Shown here: positions 1-8,461 of the stretch, in pieces
How the letters are laid out: the number at the start of each line of letters is the position of its first letter
How positions within the stretch are numbered: position 1 is the stretch's first letter
Assembly: GCF_003994255.1 (NCBI RefSeq)
Contig: NZ_ML133854.1
Coordinates: 269,372 to 333,371, forward strand
Direction: 5' to 3'
From: Brachybacterium paraconglomeratum
Lineage (GTDB): Bacteria > Actinomycetota > Actinomycetes > Actinomycetales > Dermabacteraceae
DNA: 64,000 nucleotides
The notes under the pieces: model-generated
Seen by the model: the letters and a program-made list of their open reading frames with translations, nothing else
What the model was told of the DNA's origin: nothing
Databases searched by the model: none
Position numbers and translations under genes: made by a program

Positions 1-1
1 G

Positions 2-1690
2 GGGCGGATGTACGTCGACCACGGCTTCTGGGACACCTATCGCACCGCCTGGCCCGCCTACGCCCTGCTCTACCCCGAGCTCGCCGCGGAGCTCGCCGAC
101 GGCTTCGTGCAGCAGCACCGCGAGGGCGGCTGGATCGCCCGCTGGTCCTCACCCGGGTACGCCGACTGCATGACCGGCACCAGCAGCGACATCGCCTTCG
201 CGGACCTGCAGGTCAAGGGCGTGCCGCTGCCCGATCCGCAGGCGACCTACGAGGCCGCGCTGCGCAATGCGACCGTCGCCCCGCCGCAGCCCGAGGTGGG
301 CCGCAAGGGCGGGGAGACCGCCGTATTCCGCGGCTACGTCGCCGCCGACGCCGAGGTGGGGGAGAGCGTCTCCTGGAGCCTCGAGGCGCACATCAACGAC
401 GCCGGCATCGCAGCGCAGGCGGCGCTGCTCGCCGAGCGGGCCGAGGCCGAGGGGGACCGGCTCCGCGCCGAGCGGCTGCGCGGCGAGTCCGCCTATCTCG
501 CCGCGCGCAGCGCGAACTACGCCCTGCTGTTCGACCGGACGACGGAGTTCTTCCGCGGCCGACGCTCCGACGGGGCCTTCGCCGTCCCGGCCGCGGAGTT
601 CGACCCGCTGGAGTGGGGAGGGGACTTCACCGAGACCAACGGCTGGACCTTCGCCTTCCACGCCCCGCACGACCCCGAGGGCCTCGCCGCCCTGCACGGC
701 GGCCGCGACATGCTGCGCGGCCGGCTCGAGCAGTACCTGGACACGCCCGAGCGCGCCGACCGCCGCGGCACCTACGACACCACCATCCACGAGATGGTCG
801 AGGCGCGGGCAGTGCGGATGGGCCAGTTCGGGTTCTCCAACCAGCCCGCCCACCACATCCCCTTCCTGTTCCACCACGTGGGCGCGCCGGAGGAGGCCTC
901 CCGGATCGTCCGCGAGGTGCAGCGGCGCCTGTTCGTCGGTGAGCAGATCGGGCAGGGGTATCCCGGCGACGAGGACAACGGCGAGATGAGCGCCTGGTGG
1001 CTGCTGACGGCGCTGGGGCTGTACCCGCTGCAGCTCGGCACGGGCCGCTATCACCTGGTCGCGCCGCTGTTCGAGACGGTGCGGGTGCGGCCGCTGGGCC
1101 GGGAGGGCTTCACCCTCACCGCGCACGGCGCGGGCGGGGCGCCGGCCGGCGCCGAGGACGTCTGCATCACCGGGATGCGGGTGCGCGGCGCGGAGCACGC
1201 GGACTCGTGGATCGACCACGCGGACCTGCGCGGGGAGATCGAGGTCGAGCTCGGCGCGGAGCCCGGGGACTGGGGCACGGTCCCGCCCTCGCCGACCGCG
1301 CCGGGGCAGCGGCCGCAGCCGCTGTGGGACCTCTTCGCCGCGGACCCCTCGCAGCCGCTGCTGGACGACGACGCCCGCACCGAGCTCGTGCTGGAGACGG
1401 CGAGCGCCGTGCTCGACCTGCCCGAGCTCGGCGAGCCGATGCAGGCCCGCTTCCTCACCCTCACCTCCTCCGCGGAGACGGGCGGGGACCCGATCGCGTG
1501 GCGGCTGGAGGGCTCGGACGACGGCGAGAGCTGGGAGGTGCTCGACGCCCGCTCCGCGCAGCGCTTCGAGTGGCGACGCCAGACCCGCCCCTTCGAGATC
1601 GCCTCCCCGCGGCCGTGCCTGCATCACCGCCTGGTGGTGACGACCTCCGAGGGCCCGCTGCGGCTGGCGGAGCTCGAGCTGCTCGCCTGA
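2..1690 (+). CDS. GH92 family alpha-mannosidase-like glycosidase, C-terminal part (gene enters from outside the window)
   Basis: The reading frame is already open at the first bases, so the 5' end lies upstream of the window; the ATG at position 8 is internal. The visible protein opens with YVDHGFWDTYRT, and further on has GDEDNGEMSAWWL (about nt 963-1001); both blocks are typical of the (alpha/alpha)6 catalytic domain of GH92 exo-acting, calcium-dependent alpha-mannosidases, the second carrying the catalytic acid region. Roughly the last 120 residues, with alternating beta segments and a SDDGESWEVLD stretch, look like a discoidin/F5-8C-type carbohydrate-binding module. Likely role: trimming of mannose-containing glycans outside the cell, although the signal peptide cannot be seen. 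The last 67 bp overlap the 3' end of the convergent membrane-protein gene. Family call is firm; exact linkage specificity is not determinable. Confidence 0.88.
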   Translation, partial: GRMYVDHGFWDTYRTAWPAYALLYPELAAELADGFVQQHREGGWIARWSSPGYADCMTGTSSDIAFADLQVKGVPLPDPQATYEAALRNATVAPPQPEVGRKGGETAVFRGYVAADAEVGESVSWSLEAHINDAGIAAQAALLAERAEAEGDRLRAERLRGESAYLAARSANYALLFDRTTEFFRGRRSDGAFAVPAAEFDPLEWGGDFTETNGWTFAFHAPHDPEGLAALHGGRDMLRGRLEQYLDTPERADRRGTYDTTIHEMVEARAVRMGQFGFSNQPAHHIPFLFHHVGAPEEASRIVREVQRRLFVGEQIGQGYPGDEDNGEMSAWWLLTALGLYPLQLGTGRYHLVAPLFETVRVRPLGREGFTLTAHGAGGAPAGAEDVCITGMRVRGAEHADSWIDHADLRGEIEVELGAEPGDWGTVPPSPTAPGQRPQPLWDLFAADPSQPLLDDDARTELVLETASAVLDLPELGEPMQARFLTLTSSAETGGDPIAWRLEGSDDGESWEVLDARSAQRFEWRRQTRPFEIASPRPCLHHRLVVTTSEGPLRLAELELLA

Positions 1691-2481
1691 GCGGGCACCG
1701 ACCGCCGCACGAGCCCACCGCGCCCCGAGAGCGGGGTGCCCGCGCGGCGGTCGATCAGCACCCACGGCAGGGTCATCGCCGCCCACACCGCAGCGATCAG
1801 CACCGCCTCGACCAGCAGGTACTGCGGCCACGGCCCCAGCAGGTCCAGGATGCTCGGCCCGGCGGGCGCCCGGTTCAGGTAGCCGTAGTTCGCGCCGGTG
1901 AGGGCGTTGCCGGTGACGGCGATCCCCGCCCACAGCAGCGTCGCCGCGTAGGCGATCCCGTACCCGCGCCAGGTGGGCCGGTAGCCGAGCCCCCACACCA
2001 GCACCACCGGGGCGAGCACCCCGGCGCCGTGCGCGATCCAGTACTCCGCGAACTCCAGCGGCACCCACACGAAGTAGTTCAGGTCCGGGGTGAGCACCGA
2101 CTGCATGTTCAGCGTCAGCCCCCAGAACCAGGTCACCACCACCACCCATCGCGCCTGCGTGATCAGGGCGATCGGGACCAGGAACCGCAGCGCGTCGGAG
2201 TAGTGCAGCGGCAGGGACTCCTCGAGGTTCCAGGCCCAGGGAGTGAACCCCCACGCCGTCCAGGCCGCGGAGTTCGCCAGCAGCGCCCAGCCCGCCAGGC
2301 GCAGCGCGCGGTCCGTCGCCGCGGGCTCGGTGCGGCGCGCCCAGCGCACGAGGACGACGGCGGCGAGGGCGAGGAGCACCAGCATCGCGAGGTGCGCGTT
2401 GCCGTAGGCGGGCATGTGCCCGATCGCGGGGGCGGCGAGGAGGGCGTCGTCGGGGTCCGGGCCGGGTCGCTCCAGGTGCAT
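1624..2481 (-). CDS. TIGR02206/YwaF-type integral membrane protein
   Basis: Encodes 285 residues with about six to seven hydrophobic segments. Features such as W(G)FTPWAWNLEESLPLHYSD and a late NALTGANYGYLNRAP loop match the TIGR02206 (YwaF-like) membrane family, whose biochemical role is unknown. The start ATG follows a GAGGAG ribosome-binding site at good spacing. The C-terminal 30 or so residues are Ser/Arg-rich and are encoded by the strand opposite the end of the glycosidase gene, so the two stop codons cross over each other by 67 bp. The gene lies 63 bp downstream of the terminator of the fru operon and is probably transcribed on its own. Family assignment is moderately sure; no function can be given. 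Confidence 0.8.
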   Translation of the reverse strand: MHLERPGPDPDDALLAAPAIGHMPAYGNAHLAMLVLLALAAVVLVRWARRTEPAATDRALRLAGWALLANSAAWTAWGFTPWAWNLEESLPLHYSDALRFLVPIALITQARWVVVVTWFWGLTLNMQSVLTPDLNYFVWVPLEFAEYWIAHGAGVLAPVVLVWGLGYRPTWRGYGIAYAATLLWAGIAVTGNALTGANYGYLNRAPAGPSILDLLGPWPQYLLVEAVLIAAVWAAMTLPWVLIDRRAGTPLSGRGGLVRRSVPAQASSSSSASRSGPSEVVTTRR

Positions 2482-2543
2482 CGTCGGCTCTCCTCGCGGT
2501 CGCTCGGCCTCGCCCCGTCGTCGGGGCGCACGGCCCGAGCATA

Positions 2544-2575
2544 CGGAAGCGCCCCGCCGGGGCGGGGCGCTTCCG
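2544..2575 (-). terminator. Intrinsic-type terminator hairpin of the fru operon
   Basis: A perfect 15-bp inverted repeat (CGGAAGCGCCCCGCC and its complement) separated by 2 bp lies 95 bp beyond the fruA stop codon and before the start of the next minus-strand gene. There is no T-tract, as is usual in high-GC actinobacteria. Confidence 0.75.
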
Positions 2576-2622
2576 TGCTGCGGCGGGCGGGTCGGCCGGG
2601 CCGGCGGGACACGCCCGGCCGA

Positions 2623-2679
2623 CGGGGTCGACGGGCCCGCTCAGGCGGTGGCGGGGTCGACGGGCCCGCTCACGCGGTG
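2623..2679. repeat. Tandem duplication (29-bp period, two copies) at the fruA 3' end
   Basis: Copy one (2623-2650) and copy two (2652-2679) agree at 27 of 28 positions. Copy two contains the fruA stop and last codons; copy one repeats them just downstream and ends with a second in-frame-like stop. This looks like a recent local duplication. Confidence 0.85.
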
Positions 2680-4790
2680 ACGGACCGGCGTCGTGCTCCG
2701 AGCTCCTTCGCCGCGGTCACGAGCGCGGCGGCGACCAGCGTGCCGGCGAGGATCGCGAGCACGAAACCCCACACCGGGCTGATCGCGAAGGCGACGAAGA
2801 TCCCGCCGTGCGGTGCCTGCGAGCCCACGCCGAAGGCCATGATCAGCGCGCCGGTGACAGCGCCGCCGGTCATCATCGAGGGGATCACGCGCAGCGGGTC
2901 CGCGGCCGCGAAGGGGATCGCGCCCTCGGAGATGAACGCCGCGCCCAGCAGCCAGGCCGTCGTCCCGTTCTCCCGCTCCACGGGGGAGTAGAGGCGGCGG
3001 CGCACCACGGTGGACAGCGCCATCGCCAGCGGCGGCACCATGCCCGCGGCCATCACCGCGGCCATGATCTGGAAGGACGCCTCGGTGCCCTGGGAGAGGC
3101 CGGCGGTCGCGAAGAGATAGGCGGCCTTGTTCACCGGGCCGCCCAGGTCGAGGCACATCATGAGCCCGATGATCACGCCCAGCAGCACCGCGGAGGAGCC
3201 GGACATCCCGGTCAGACCGTCCTGCAGGGCGGTCATCAGGGAGGCGAGCGGGCGGCCGAGGAAGAGCAGCATCAGCCCGCCGACCACGAAGGTCGTCACC
3301 AGCGGGATGATCACCACAGGCATCAGTCCGGCGAGCCACCGCGGCGGCTTCATGGTGGTGAACCACAGCGCGACCAGGCCCGCGAGCAGGCCCGTGATCA
3401 GCCCGCCCAGGAAGCCGGCGCCGACCGCCACGGACACCGCGCCGCCGATGAAGCCGGGCGCGATGCCGGGGCGCCCGGCGAGGCCGAAGGCGATGTAGCC
3501 CGACAGGGCCGCGACCAGGAAGCCCATGCCGAGGTTCCCGAGCGTGAACAGCACGGCGCCGAGGTAGAGCGCCAGACCGGCCCGCTCGGTCGCCGCGGCG
3601 CCCGTCGGCCCCTCGTAGTCGACGTGCCCGGGGAGGGAGGAGAGCGAGCTGGTGGTCGCGACGTCCTGGGCGACGAAGGCGACGTCGAAGCCGGCGATAA
3701 GGAAGCCGAGCGCCATCAGCAGGCCGCCCGCGGCGACGAAGGGGATCATGTAGGACACGCCGGTCATCACGGCGCCCTGGATGCGGCGCGGCCAGGACTG
3801 GGAGGCGCCGCCCTGCGCCGACTCGTTCGAGGCGGAGGCGGTGGTGACCCGCGCGGCCGACGGGTTCGCGGCCGCGGCGACGGCCTCGTCGATCATCTGC
3901 GGTCCGTGGGAGATCGCGCGCTTGACGGGATGCTCCACGAGCGGCAGCCCGGCGAAGCGCTCGCGGCCGGAGATGTTGACGTCCGCGGCGATGATCAGCG
4001 CGCTCGCGGCGGCGATCTGCTCCTCGGTGAACGGGGTGATGCCGCCGGAGCCCTGGGTCTCCACGTGCAGCCGGACGCCCTTCTCCTTCGCGGCGTTCTC
4101 GAGGGACTCGGCGGCCATGTAGGTGTGGGCGATCCCGGTGGGGCAGGAGGTGATGGCCAGCAGCACCGGGGCGTCCGCCGACGCCTCGTCCGGCGGGGCG
4201 GTGCTCGACGAGGCGGCGCTCGCCGGGGCGGAGCCGGACGGTGGCGCGGCGGTCGAGGCGGTGCCCGTTCCGACTGCTCCGTCGGCGGGCGCCTCGGACG
4301 TCGCAGCGCCGGCGGCCGGCGCGTCGGTCCCGGCCTCCTCGGGGGCGACCACGCCCATGACGAGCTCGGAGACCTCCTCGGGCGTGCTCGCGCCGCGCAG
4401 GGCGGCGAGGAACTCGGGGCGGATCAGCGCACGGGAGAGCTGGGCGAGGAGTTTCAGGTGCTGGTCGTCGGTGCCGGCAGGGGCGGTGATCGCGATGATC
4501 AGGTCCGCCGGACCGTCGGGGGCGCCGAAGTCGACCGGCTCGCTCAGGCGCACCAGGCCCAGCGCCGCCTCGCGCACGGCCTCGGTGCGGCAATGGGGGA
4601 TCGCGAAGCCGCCCGGCATGCCGGTCGCGAAGGACTCCTCGCGCTTCAGCAGCCCGGCCTCGAGGCCGTCGCGCTCGGCGCGGCCGGTCGCCGCGACGAG
4701 ATCGGCCATCATGCCGATCACGGCGTGCTTGTCCCCGGGTGGGGCGACGTCGAGCCTCACCAGCTCGGGGGTCATCAGCGCAGCGGACAT
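2670..4790 (-). CDS. fruA: Fructose-specific PTS permease, fused EIIA-EIIB-EIIC
   Basis: The 706-residue protein takes up fructose and phosphorylates it at C1 using phosphate from HPr. Order of domains: EIIA (about residues 1-150, phospho-accepting His66 in AIPHCR), an Ala/Pro/Ser-rich linker (about 150-207), EIIB (about 208-310, phospho-accepting Cys216 in SCPTGIAHT), then the membrane EIIC domain with about eight to ten segments and the conserved GGPVNKAAY block. I chose the ATG at 4790 because GAAGGAGAA sits just upstream and the EIIA fold starts there; an open extension upstream to 4976 overlaps fruK and has no domain content. It lies 49 bp after fruK in the same operon, so the fructose-1-phosphate made here is the substrate of FruK. 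EI and HPr genes are not in the window. Confidence 0.96.
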   Translation of the reverse strand: MSAALMTPELVRLDVAPPGDKHAVIGMMADLVAATGRAERDGLEAGLLKREESFATGMPGGFAIPHCRTEAVREAALGLVRLSEPVDFGAPDGPADLIIAITAPAGTDDQHLKLLAQLSRALIRPEFLAALRGASTPEEVSELVMGVVAPEEAGTDAPAAGAATSEAPADGAVGTGTASTAAPPSGSAPASAASSSTAPPDEASADAPVLLAITSCPTGIAHTYMAAESLENAAKEKGVRLHVETQGSGGITPFTEEQIAAASALIIAADVNISGRERFAGLPLVEHPVKRAISHGPQMIDEAVAAAANPSAARVTTASASNESAQGGASQSWPRRIQGAVMTGVSYMIPFVAAGGLLMALGFLIAGFDVAFVAQDVATTSSLSSLPGHVDYEGPTGAAATERAGLALYLGAVLFTLGNLGMGFLVAALSGYIAFGLAGRPGIAPGFIGGAVSVAVGAGFLGGLITGLLAGLVALWFTTMKPPRWLAGLMPVVIIPLVTTFVVGGLMLLFLGRPLASLMTALQDGLTGMSGSSAVLLGVIIGLMMCLDLGGPVNKAAYLFATAGLSQGTEASFQIMAAVMAAGMVPPLAMALSTVVRRRLYSPVERENGTTAWLLGAAFISEGAIPFAAADPLRVIPSMMTGGAVTGALIMAFGVGSQAPHGGIFVAFAISPVWGFVLAILAGTLVAAALVTAAKELGARRRSVTA

Positions 4791-4839
4791 CGGGTTCTCC
4801 TTCGAACGATCCCGCCCGCGGGGGCGGACGGGGCAGGGG

Positions 4840-5796
4840 TCAGAGGCGGACGACGCGGGAGGCGTCGATCCGGACCTGATCGGGACGGGGGATGGTGGTG
4901 CCGGGCAGGCCCACGGCGGCCGTGCCGTAGGCGAGGGAGCGTGCGAGGCGCAGCGGAGGCTCCTCCTCGAGCGCACGGGCGATGAGATAGCCGGCGGTCG
5001 CGGAGTCTCCGGCGCCGACGGTCGAGACGACCTCGACGGGAGCGGAGGGGCTGTACCAGGCCGCTCCCTCGGTCGCGAGGAGGCCGCCGGCCCCGCCGAG
5101 GGTCACGAGCACCGCGCCGACGCCCCGCCGGTGGAGGTCCAGGGCGGCCTTGGCCACCGGCTCGAGGTGCCTGTCGGCGGCCTCGGCCTCGAGGGCAGCG
5201 CCGTCGGTGCCGAGGATCTGGCCGAGCTCCTCGGCGTTGGGCTTGAGGAAGTCGGGGGCGGCGCTGTCCAGCGCGGCGGCGAGCGCCGCGAGCGGTGCGT
5301 CGGAGGTGTCCACGCCCACCCGTGCGCCGCGCTCCCGCAGCGCGACGACGAGACGCACGTACTCGTCCACCGGCAGGCCGGGCGCGAGGGAGCCGGAGAG
5401 CATGACGCTGTCCCCGGGGCCGGCGACGGCCAGCAGCAGCTCCTCGAGGGCGGCGACCTCGGCCCGGTCCAGGGTCGCACCGGGCTCGTTGAGCTTCGTG
5501 GTGGTCTCCGGGGCGGAGAGCACGGTGAGGTTCGTGCGCACGCGGCCCGCGACGGGGCTCGCCCGGTGGGGGAGGCCCTCGACCTCGAGCAGCTCCAGCA
5601 GCGCATCCTGCGGCGCGGCGGGGAGGACGGCGGTCACGGGCAGCCCGGCGCGGTGCACGCCCAGCGCGACGTTGATCCCCTTGCCGCCGGGCTGGAGGCC
5701 GTCGGCGCCGATGCGGTGCACGCCGCCGGGGACCAGGGGGCCGCCGAGGTCGACGGTGCGGTCGAGGGAGGGGTTCGCGGTGAAGGTGATGATCAT
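4840..5796 (-). CDS. fruK: 1-phosphofructokinase
   Basis: This 318-residue PfkB-family sugar kinase converts fructose 1-phosphate to fructose 1,6-bisphosphate in the cytoplasm, feeding PTS-imported fructose into glycolysis. The N-terminus (TANPSLDRTV) and the GGKGINVA block match 1-phosphofructokinase/tagatose kinase members, and GAGDSATAGYL carries the catalytic Asp and anion hole of the family. The start codon overlaps the fruR stop as ATGA, with GAGGTG upstream, so translation is coupled to the regulator. fruA follows directly. The fruR-fruK-fruA order with the PTS permease supports fructose rather than tagatose as substrate. Confidence 0.95.
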   Translation of the reverse strand: MIITFTANPSLDRTVDLGGPLVPGGVHRIGADGLQPGGKGINVALGVHRAGLPVTAVLPAAPQDALLELLEVEGLPHRASPVAGRVRTNLTVLSAPETTTKLNEPGATLDRAEVAALEELLLAVAGPGDSVMLSGSLAPGLPVDEYVRLVVALRERGARVGVDTSDAPLAALAAALDSAAPDFLKPNAEELGQILGTDGAALEAEAADRHLEPVAKAALDLHRRGVGAVLVTLGGAGGLLATEGAAWYSPSAPVEVVSTVGAGDSATAGYLIARALEEEPPLRLARSLAYGTAAVGLPGTTIPRPDQVRIDASRVVRL

Positions 5797-6554
5797 GCGG
5801 TCAGCACCTCGATCCCGGCCTCCTCGAGCTCGGCCGCGAGCTCGGCGGGCAGGCCGTCGTCGGTGACCAGGGCATTGATCCCGGCGGTCGTCGCGAAGGT
5901 GACCAGATGACGCGTGCCGGCCTTCGAGGAGTCCGCGAGCACGACGCGTCGTGCCGCGCAGCGGGCCATCGCGGACTTCACCGCCGCCTCGTCGGGATCC
6001 GGGGTGGTGAAGCCGGAGGGGTCGAAGCCGTTGCAGCCGAGCACGACGAGCTCGGGATGCAGCAGGCCCACCGCCTCCACGGTCCCGGCACCGACGGCGG
6101 CCTGGGTGGTGGGGCGGACCCGCCCCGGCAGCACGTGCACCTCGAGATCGGTGTGCACGAGGGCGCCCTGCGCGATCGCCGGGGCATGGGTGATCACGGG
6201 GCCGCGCCGGCCGCTGAGGTGAGGGATGAGCTCGCCGACCGTGGTGCCCGCATCGAGCATCACCGCGGCGCGGGGATCGGCGGGCAGCAGGCTGGCGGCG
6301 GCGCGGGCGATGCGGCGCTTGGCTGCGACGTTGGTGGTGCGGCGGGCCTCGAGGTCGGGCTCGACCTCGGCGGTGCTCGGAGGAACGGCCCCGCCGTGGA
6401 CCCGCACGAGCAGCCGCTCGGCGGCGAGCTGGTCGAGGTCGCGGCGCACCGTCTCGGTGGTGACGTCGAAGTCGACCGCGAGCTCGGTGACGGTCACGCG
6501 GCCGCTCGCCTCGAGCAGCTCGAGGATGCGGCGCCGGCGTTCACGGGCGTACAT
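5793..6554 (-). CDS. fruR: DeoR-family transcriptional repressor of the fructose operon
   Basis: The 253-residue protein has an N-terminal winged HTH (residues about 1-57; RRRRILELLEASGRVTVTEL followed by TTETVRRDLDQL) and a C-terminal DeoR sensor domain of the isomerase-like fold with the DAGTTVGEL block that binds phosphosugars. As first gene of fruR-fruK-fruA it very likely represses the operon and is relieved by fructose 1-phosphate or a related intermediate; this role is inferred from family and position. A 39-bp inverted repeat overlapping the -35 region upstream is a fitting autoregulatory operator. The gene name follows the operon context. Confidence 0.9.
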   Translation of the reverse strand: MYARERRRRILELLEASGRVTVTELAVDFDVTTETVRRDLDQLAAERLLVRVHGGAVPPSTAEVEPDLEARRTTNVAAKRRIARAAASLLPADPRAAVMLDAGTTVGELIPHLSGRRGPVITHAPAIAQGALVHTDLEVHVLPGRVRPTTQAAVGAGTVEAVGLLHPELVVLGCNGFDPSGFTTPDPDEAAVKSAMARCAARRVVLADSSKAGTRHLVTFATTAGINALVTDDGLPAELAAELEEAGIEVLTA

Positions 6555-6597
6555 GGGACACCTGCTTCGTCGGAGGTCGGACGGGGGACCGTCGCGG

Positions 6598-6621
6598 CGC
6601 GGGGCCGTGGACGGCCCCGCG
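6598..6621 (-). other. Strong hairpin in the fruR 5' leader
   Basis: An 11-bp perfect stem (CGCGGGGCCGT and complement, 2-bp loop) lies between the predicted fruR promoter and the fruR start codon, about 44 bp upstream of the ATG. It would form in the transcript; it could stabilise the mRNA or act as an attenuator, or simply be a left-over terminator. Confidence 0.5.
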
Positions 6622-6631
6622 GGATGAGAGC

Positions 6632-6686
6632 ATCATACGCCCGAAAGCCACAGAGAACAACAGTGACAGTGTCTTTGTTTCTGTGG
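6632..6686 (-). promoter_or_regulatory. fruR-fruK-fruA promoter with overlapping palindromic operator
   Basis: On the minus strand a TATGAT -10 box (6637-6632) is preceded at 17 bp by TTGTTC (6660-6655). A long imperfect inverted repeat (6648-6686, outer arms CCACAGA/TCTGTGG, inner arms GAACAA/TTGTTTC) covers the -35 region. This is the position expected for repression by FruR; the site assignment is inference. Confidence 0.6.
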
Positions 6687-6760
6687 ATGGGGTGAGGCGG
6701 CTTGGGCGAGGGGCGAGAGCGCCCCTGGAGTGAGCGAGCCGTCCACTCCCAGGAGGAACG

Positions 6761-7655
6761 ATGACCCCGGCGGACCAGACGCCGCGCGCGAGCCAGGGCT
6801 GCCGCCCACGGGTACGGCGCTGGCGATGACGATCATCGGCGTGCTGACCCGCGGCACGATCGCCTCGGCGGTCTCCGGCGTCGCGGGCGGCATCCGCTGG
6901 CTGTCGAACATCGACATGGCGCTCGCCCTCGTGCTGGCCGTGTTCATCTTCGTCGTCGGCCCCACCGTGTTCCTCATGAACATCATCCCCGGCGCAATCA
7001 CCGAGTACTTCGGCACCCTGCCGGACATGCTCGGGGCGAACATGTCCGAGGGCGAGGACATGCAGACCTTCCTCTCCAGCTGGACCACCTTCTACTGGGC
7101 CTGGTGGGTGAGCTGGGCGCCCTTCGTGGGCGTGTTCACCGCGAAGATCTCCCGCGGCCGCACCATCCGACAGTTCGTGCTCGGCGTGCTGCTGATCCCC
7201 TCCTCGATCATCGTGCTCGCCTTCGCCGTCCTCGGCGGCACCGCGATCTGGCTGCAGCGCCGGGCCAGCGAGCTCGACGCCGCCGGGAACACCGTCGGCA
7301 TCGCCGACCCCGACCGTGCGATCGCGCCCGACGGGACGATCGAGTCGCTCCCCGCCCCGGAGTAGATCCCCGGACAGCGAGTACGCCACCGGCGGCGAGT
7401 TCGACTCCACCGCGCCCGAGGTCACCGAGTGGTACGCCCGCACCGACGAGGACGGCAACCCGATCGACTATGACTACGAGCGGGGCGTCTACCTCGACGC
7501 CGACGGGAACCCGCTGCCCGACGAGGACGAGGGCGCGGACCCCGGGGCGGACGACGCCGAGGGGGGACGATTCCGCGGAGAGCTCGCTGGAGGAGGCTCC
7601 CGAGGACGGCGACGGGCCCGCACGGCGACCGGGCGGAAGCACCGGGCGGAGCTGA
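6761..7655 (+). pseudogene. Decayed BCCT-family (betaine/carnitine/choline type) transporter gene
   Basis: The remains of a BCCT gene in three pieces. An AGGAGG ribosome-binding site and ATG (6761) begin MTPADQTPRASQG, which meets a stop after 22 codons. In another frame, about 6817-7290 encodes only the middle of a BCCT carrier: TIIGVLT..., AVSGVAGGIRWLSN, FVVGPT, and the signature TTFYWAWWVSWAPFVG, corresponding roughly to membrane segments 6-9 of BetP-like proteins; it stops at 7365. A third frame (about 7369-7560) encodes an acidic cytoplasmic tail (DSEYATGGEFDS, EVTEWYARTDEDGNP), and a G6 run at 7561-7566 shifts into a fourth stretch ending at 7655. Segments 1-5 and 10-12 are missing. 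A functional transporter of 500-600 residues is not possible. Confidence 0.85.
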
Positions 7656-7775
7656 GGCGCCGGACCGTCGGCAGTGCGGGGCCCGCGGCGCGGGGCGCGC
7701 CCGGTGCGCTTGGCGGGACTGAGGCATCGGCCATCCCCGTGAAGCCGCGAGGGAGGCGCGGGGCGGGCGGGCCGC

Positions 7776-7781
7776 TACCAT
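7776..7781 (+). promoter_or_regulatory. Putative -10 box of the phosphoribosyltransferase gene
   Basis: TACCAT fits the actinobacterial TANNNT -10 pattern and would give a leader of about 35-40 nt containing the AGGAG ribosome-binding site. No convincing -35 is seen. Confidence 0.4.
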
Positions 7782-7822
7782 CGGAGCACTCCGCGCCGCC
7801 CATCCACAGGAGCTGTGACCCG

Positions 7823-8335
7823 ATGACCCAGGCCTATCACGCCGATTCCTCCGACCTCGTAGAGAAGGAGGTGCTGACCTGGGAGCTGTTCGGCACCGCC
7901 TCGCGCGAGCTGGCCCAGACGATCGCCGACTCCGACTTCGAGCCGGAGATCATCATCGCCGTGGCCCGTGGCGGTCTGCTCCCGGCCGGGGCGCTCTCCT
8001 ATGCGCTGGGCGTGAAGCTCTCCGACGCGATCAACGTCGAGTTCTACACCGACGTGCACGAGACCCTTCCCGATCCGGTGCTGCTCGCCCCCATGCTCGA
8101 CACCGAGTCGATCAAGGGCAAGCGCCTGCTGGTCGTCGATGACGTCGCCGACTCCGGCCGCACCCTCGCGCTCGTGCTCGACCTGATGCGCGAGATGGGC
8201 GCCGACGCCCGCAGCGCCGTCATCTACGGCAAGCCCCGCTCGGTCGTGGACCCGGACTTCGTCTGGCGCCGCACCGACGAGTGGATCGTCTTCCCCTGGT
8301 CGGCCGAGCCGCCCGTCACCCCGTCGGTGGGCTGA
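7823..8335 (+). CDS. Phosphoribosyltransferase, type I (hypoxanthine/xanthine-guanine type likely)
   Basis: A 170-residue cytoplasmic enzyme of the PRTase fold. LLVVDDVADSGRTL (residues about 108-121) is the PRPP-binding loop with its two acidic residues, and ARGGLLPAG is the pyrophosphate-binding loop. Short phosphoribosyltransferases of this layout salvage purine bases (hypoxanthine, xanthine, guanine), but substrate cannot be read from sequence alone. The ATG at 7823 has AGGAG upstream; the open frame upstream is the tail of the broken BCCT gene and is not part of it. The gene stands alone and ends before a bidirectional hairpin. Confidence 0.85.
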   Translation: MTQAYHADSSDLVEKEVLTWELFGTASRELAQTIADSDFEPEIIIAVARGGLLPAGALSYALGVKLSDAINVEFYTDVHETLPDPVLLAPMLDTESIKGKRLLVVDDVADSGRTLALVLDLMREMGADARSAVIYGKPRSVVDPDFVWRRTDEWIVFPWSAEPPVTPSVG

Positions 8336-8376
8336 CCGCGCCGCGACCTGCACCCTCCACGCGCACGCACCAGACG

Positions 8377-8435
8377 GATCGGGTCAGGTCCTGAGCCACT
8401 TCGGCATAGAGAATGGCTCAGAACCCGACCCGATC
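8377..8435. terminator. Bidirectional terminator-like double stem
   Basis: Nested inverted repeats (outer GATCGGGTC/GACCCGATC, inner CTGAGCCA/TGGCTCAG) sit between the convergent phosphoribosyltransferase and GHL10 hydrolase genes, where both transcripts should end. Confidence 0.7.
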
Positions 8436-8461
8436 GTGGTTCCGGGCCGGGCTGCGCGGGG

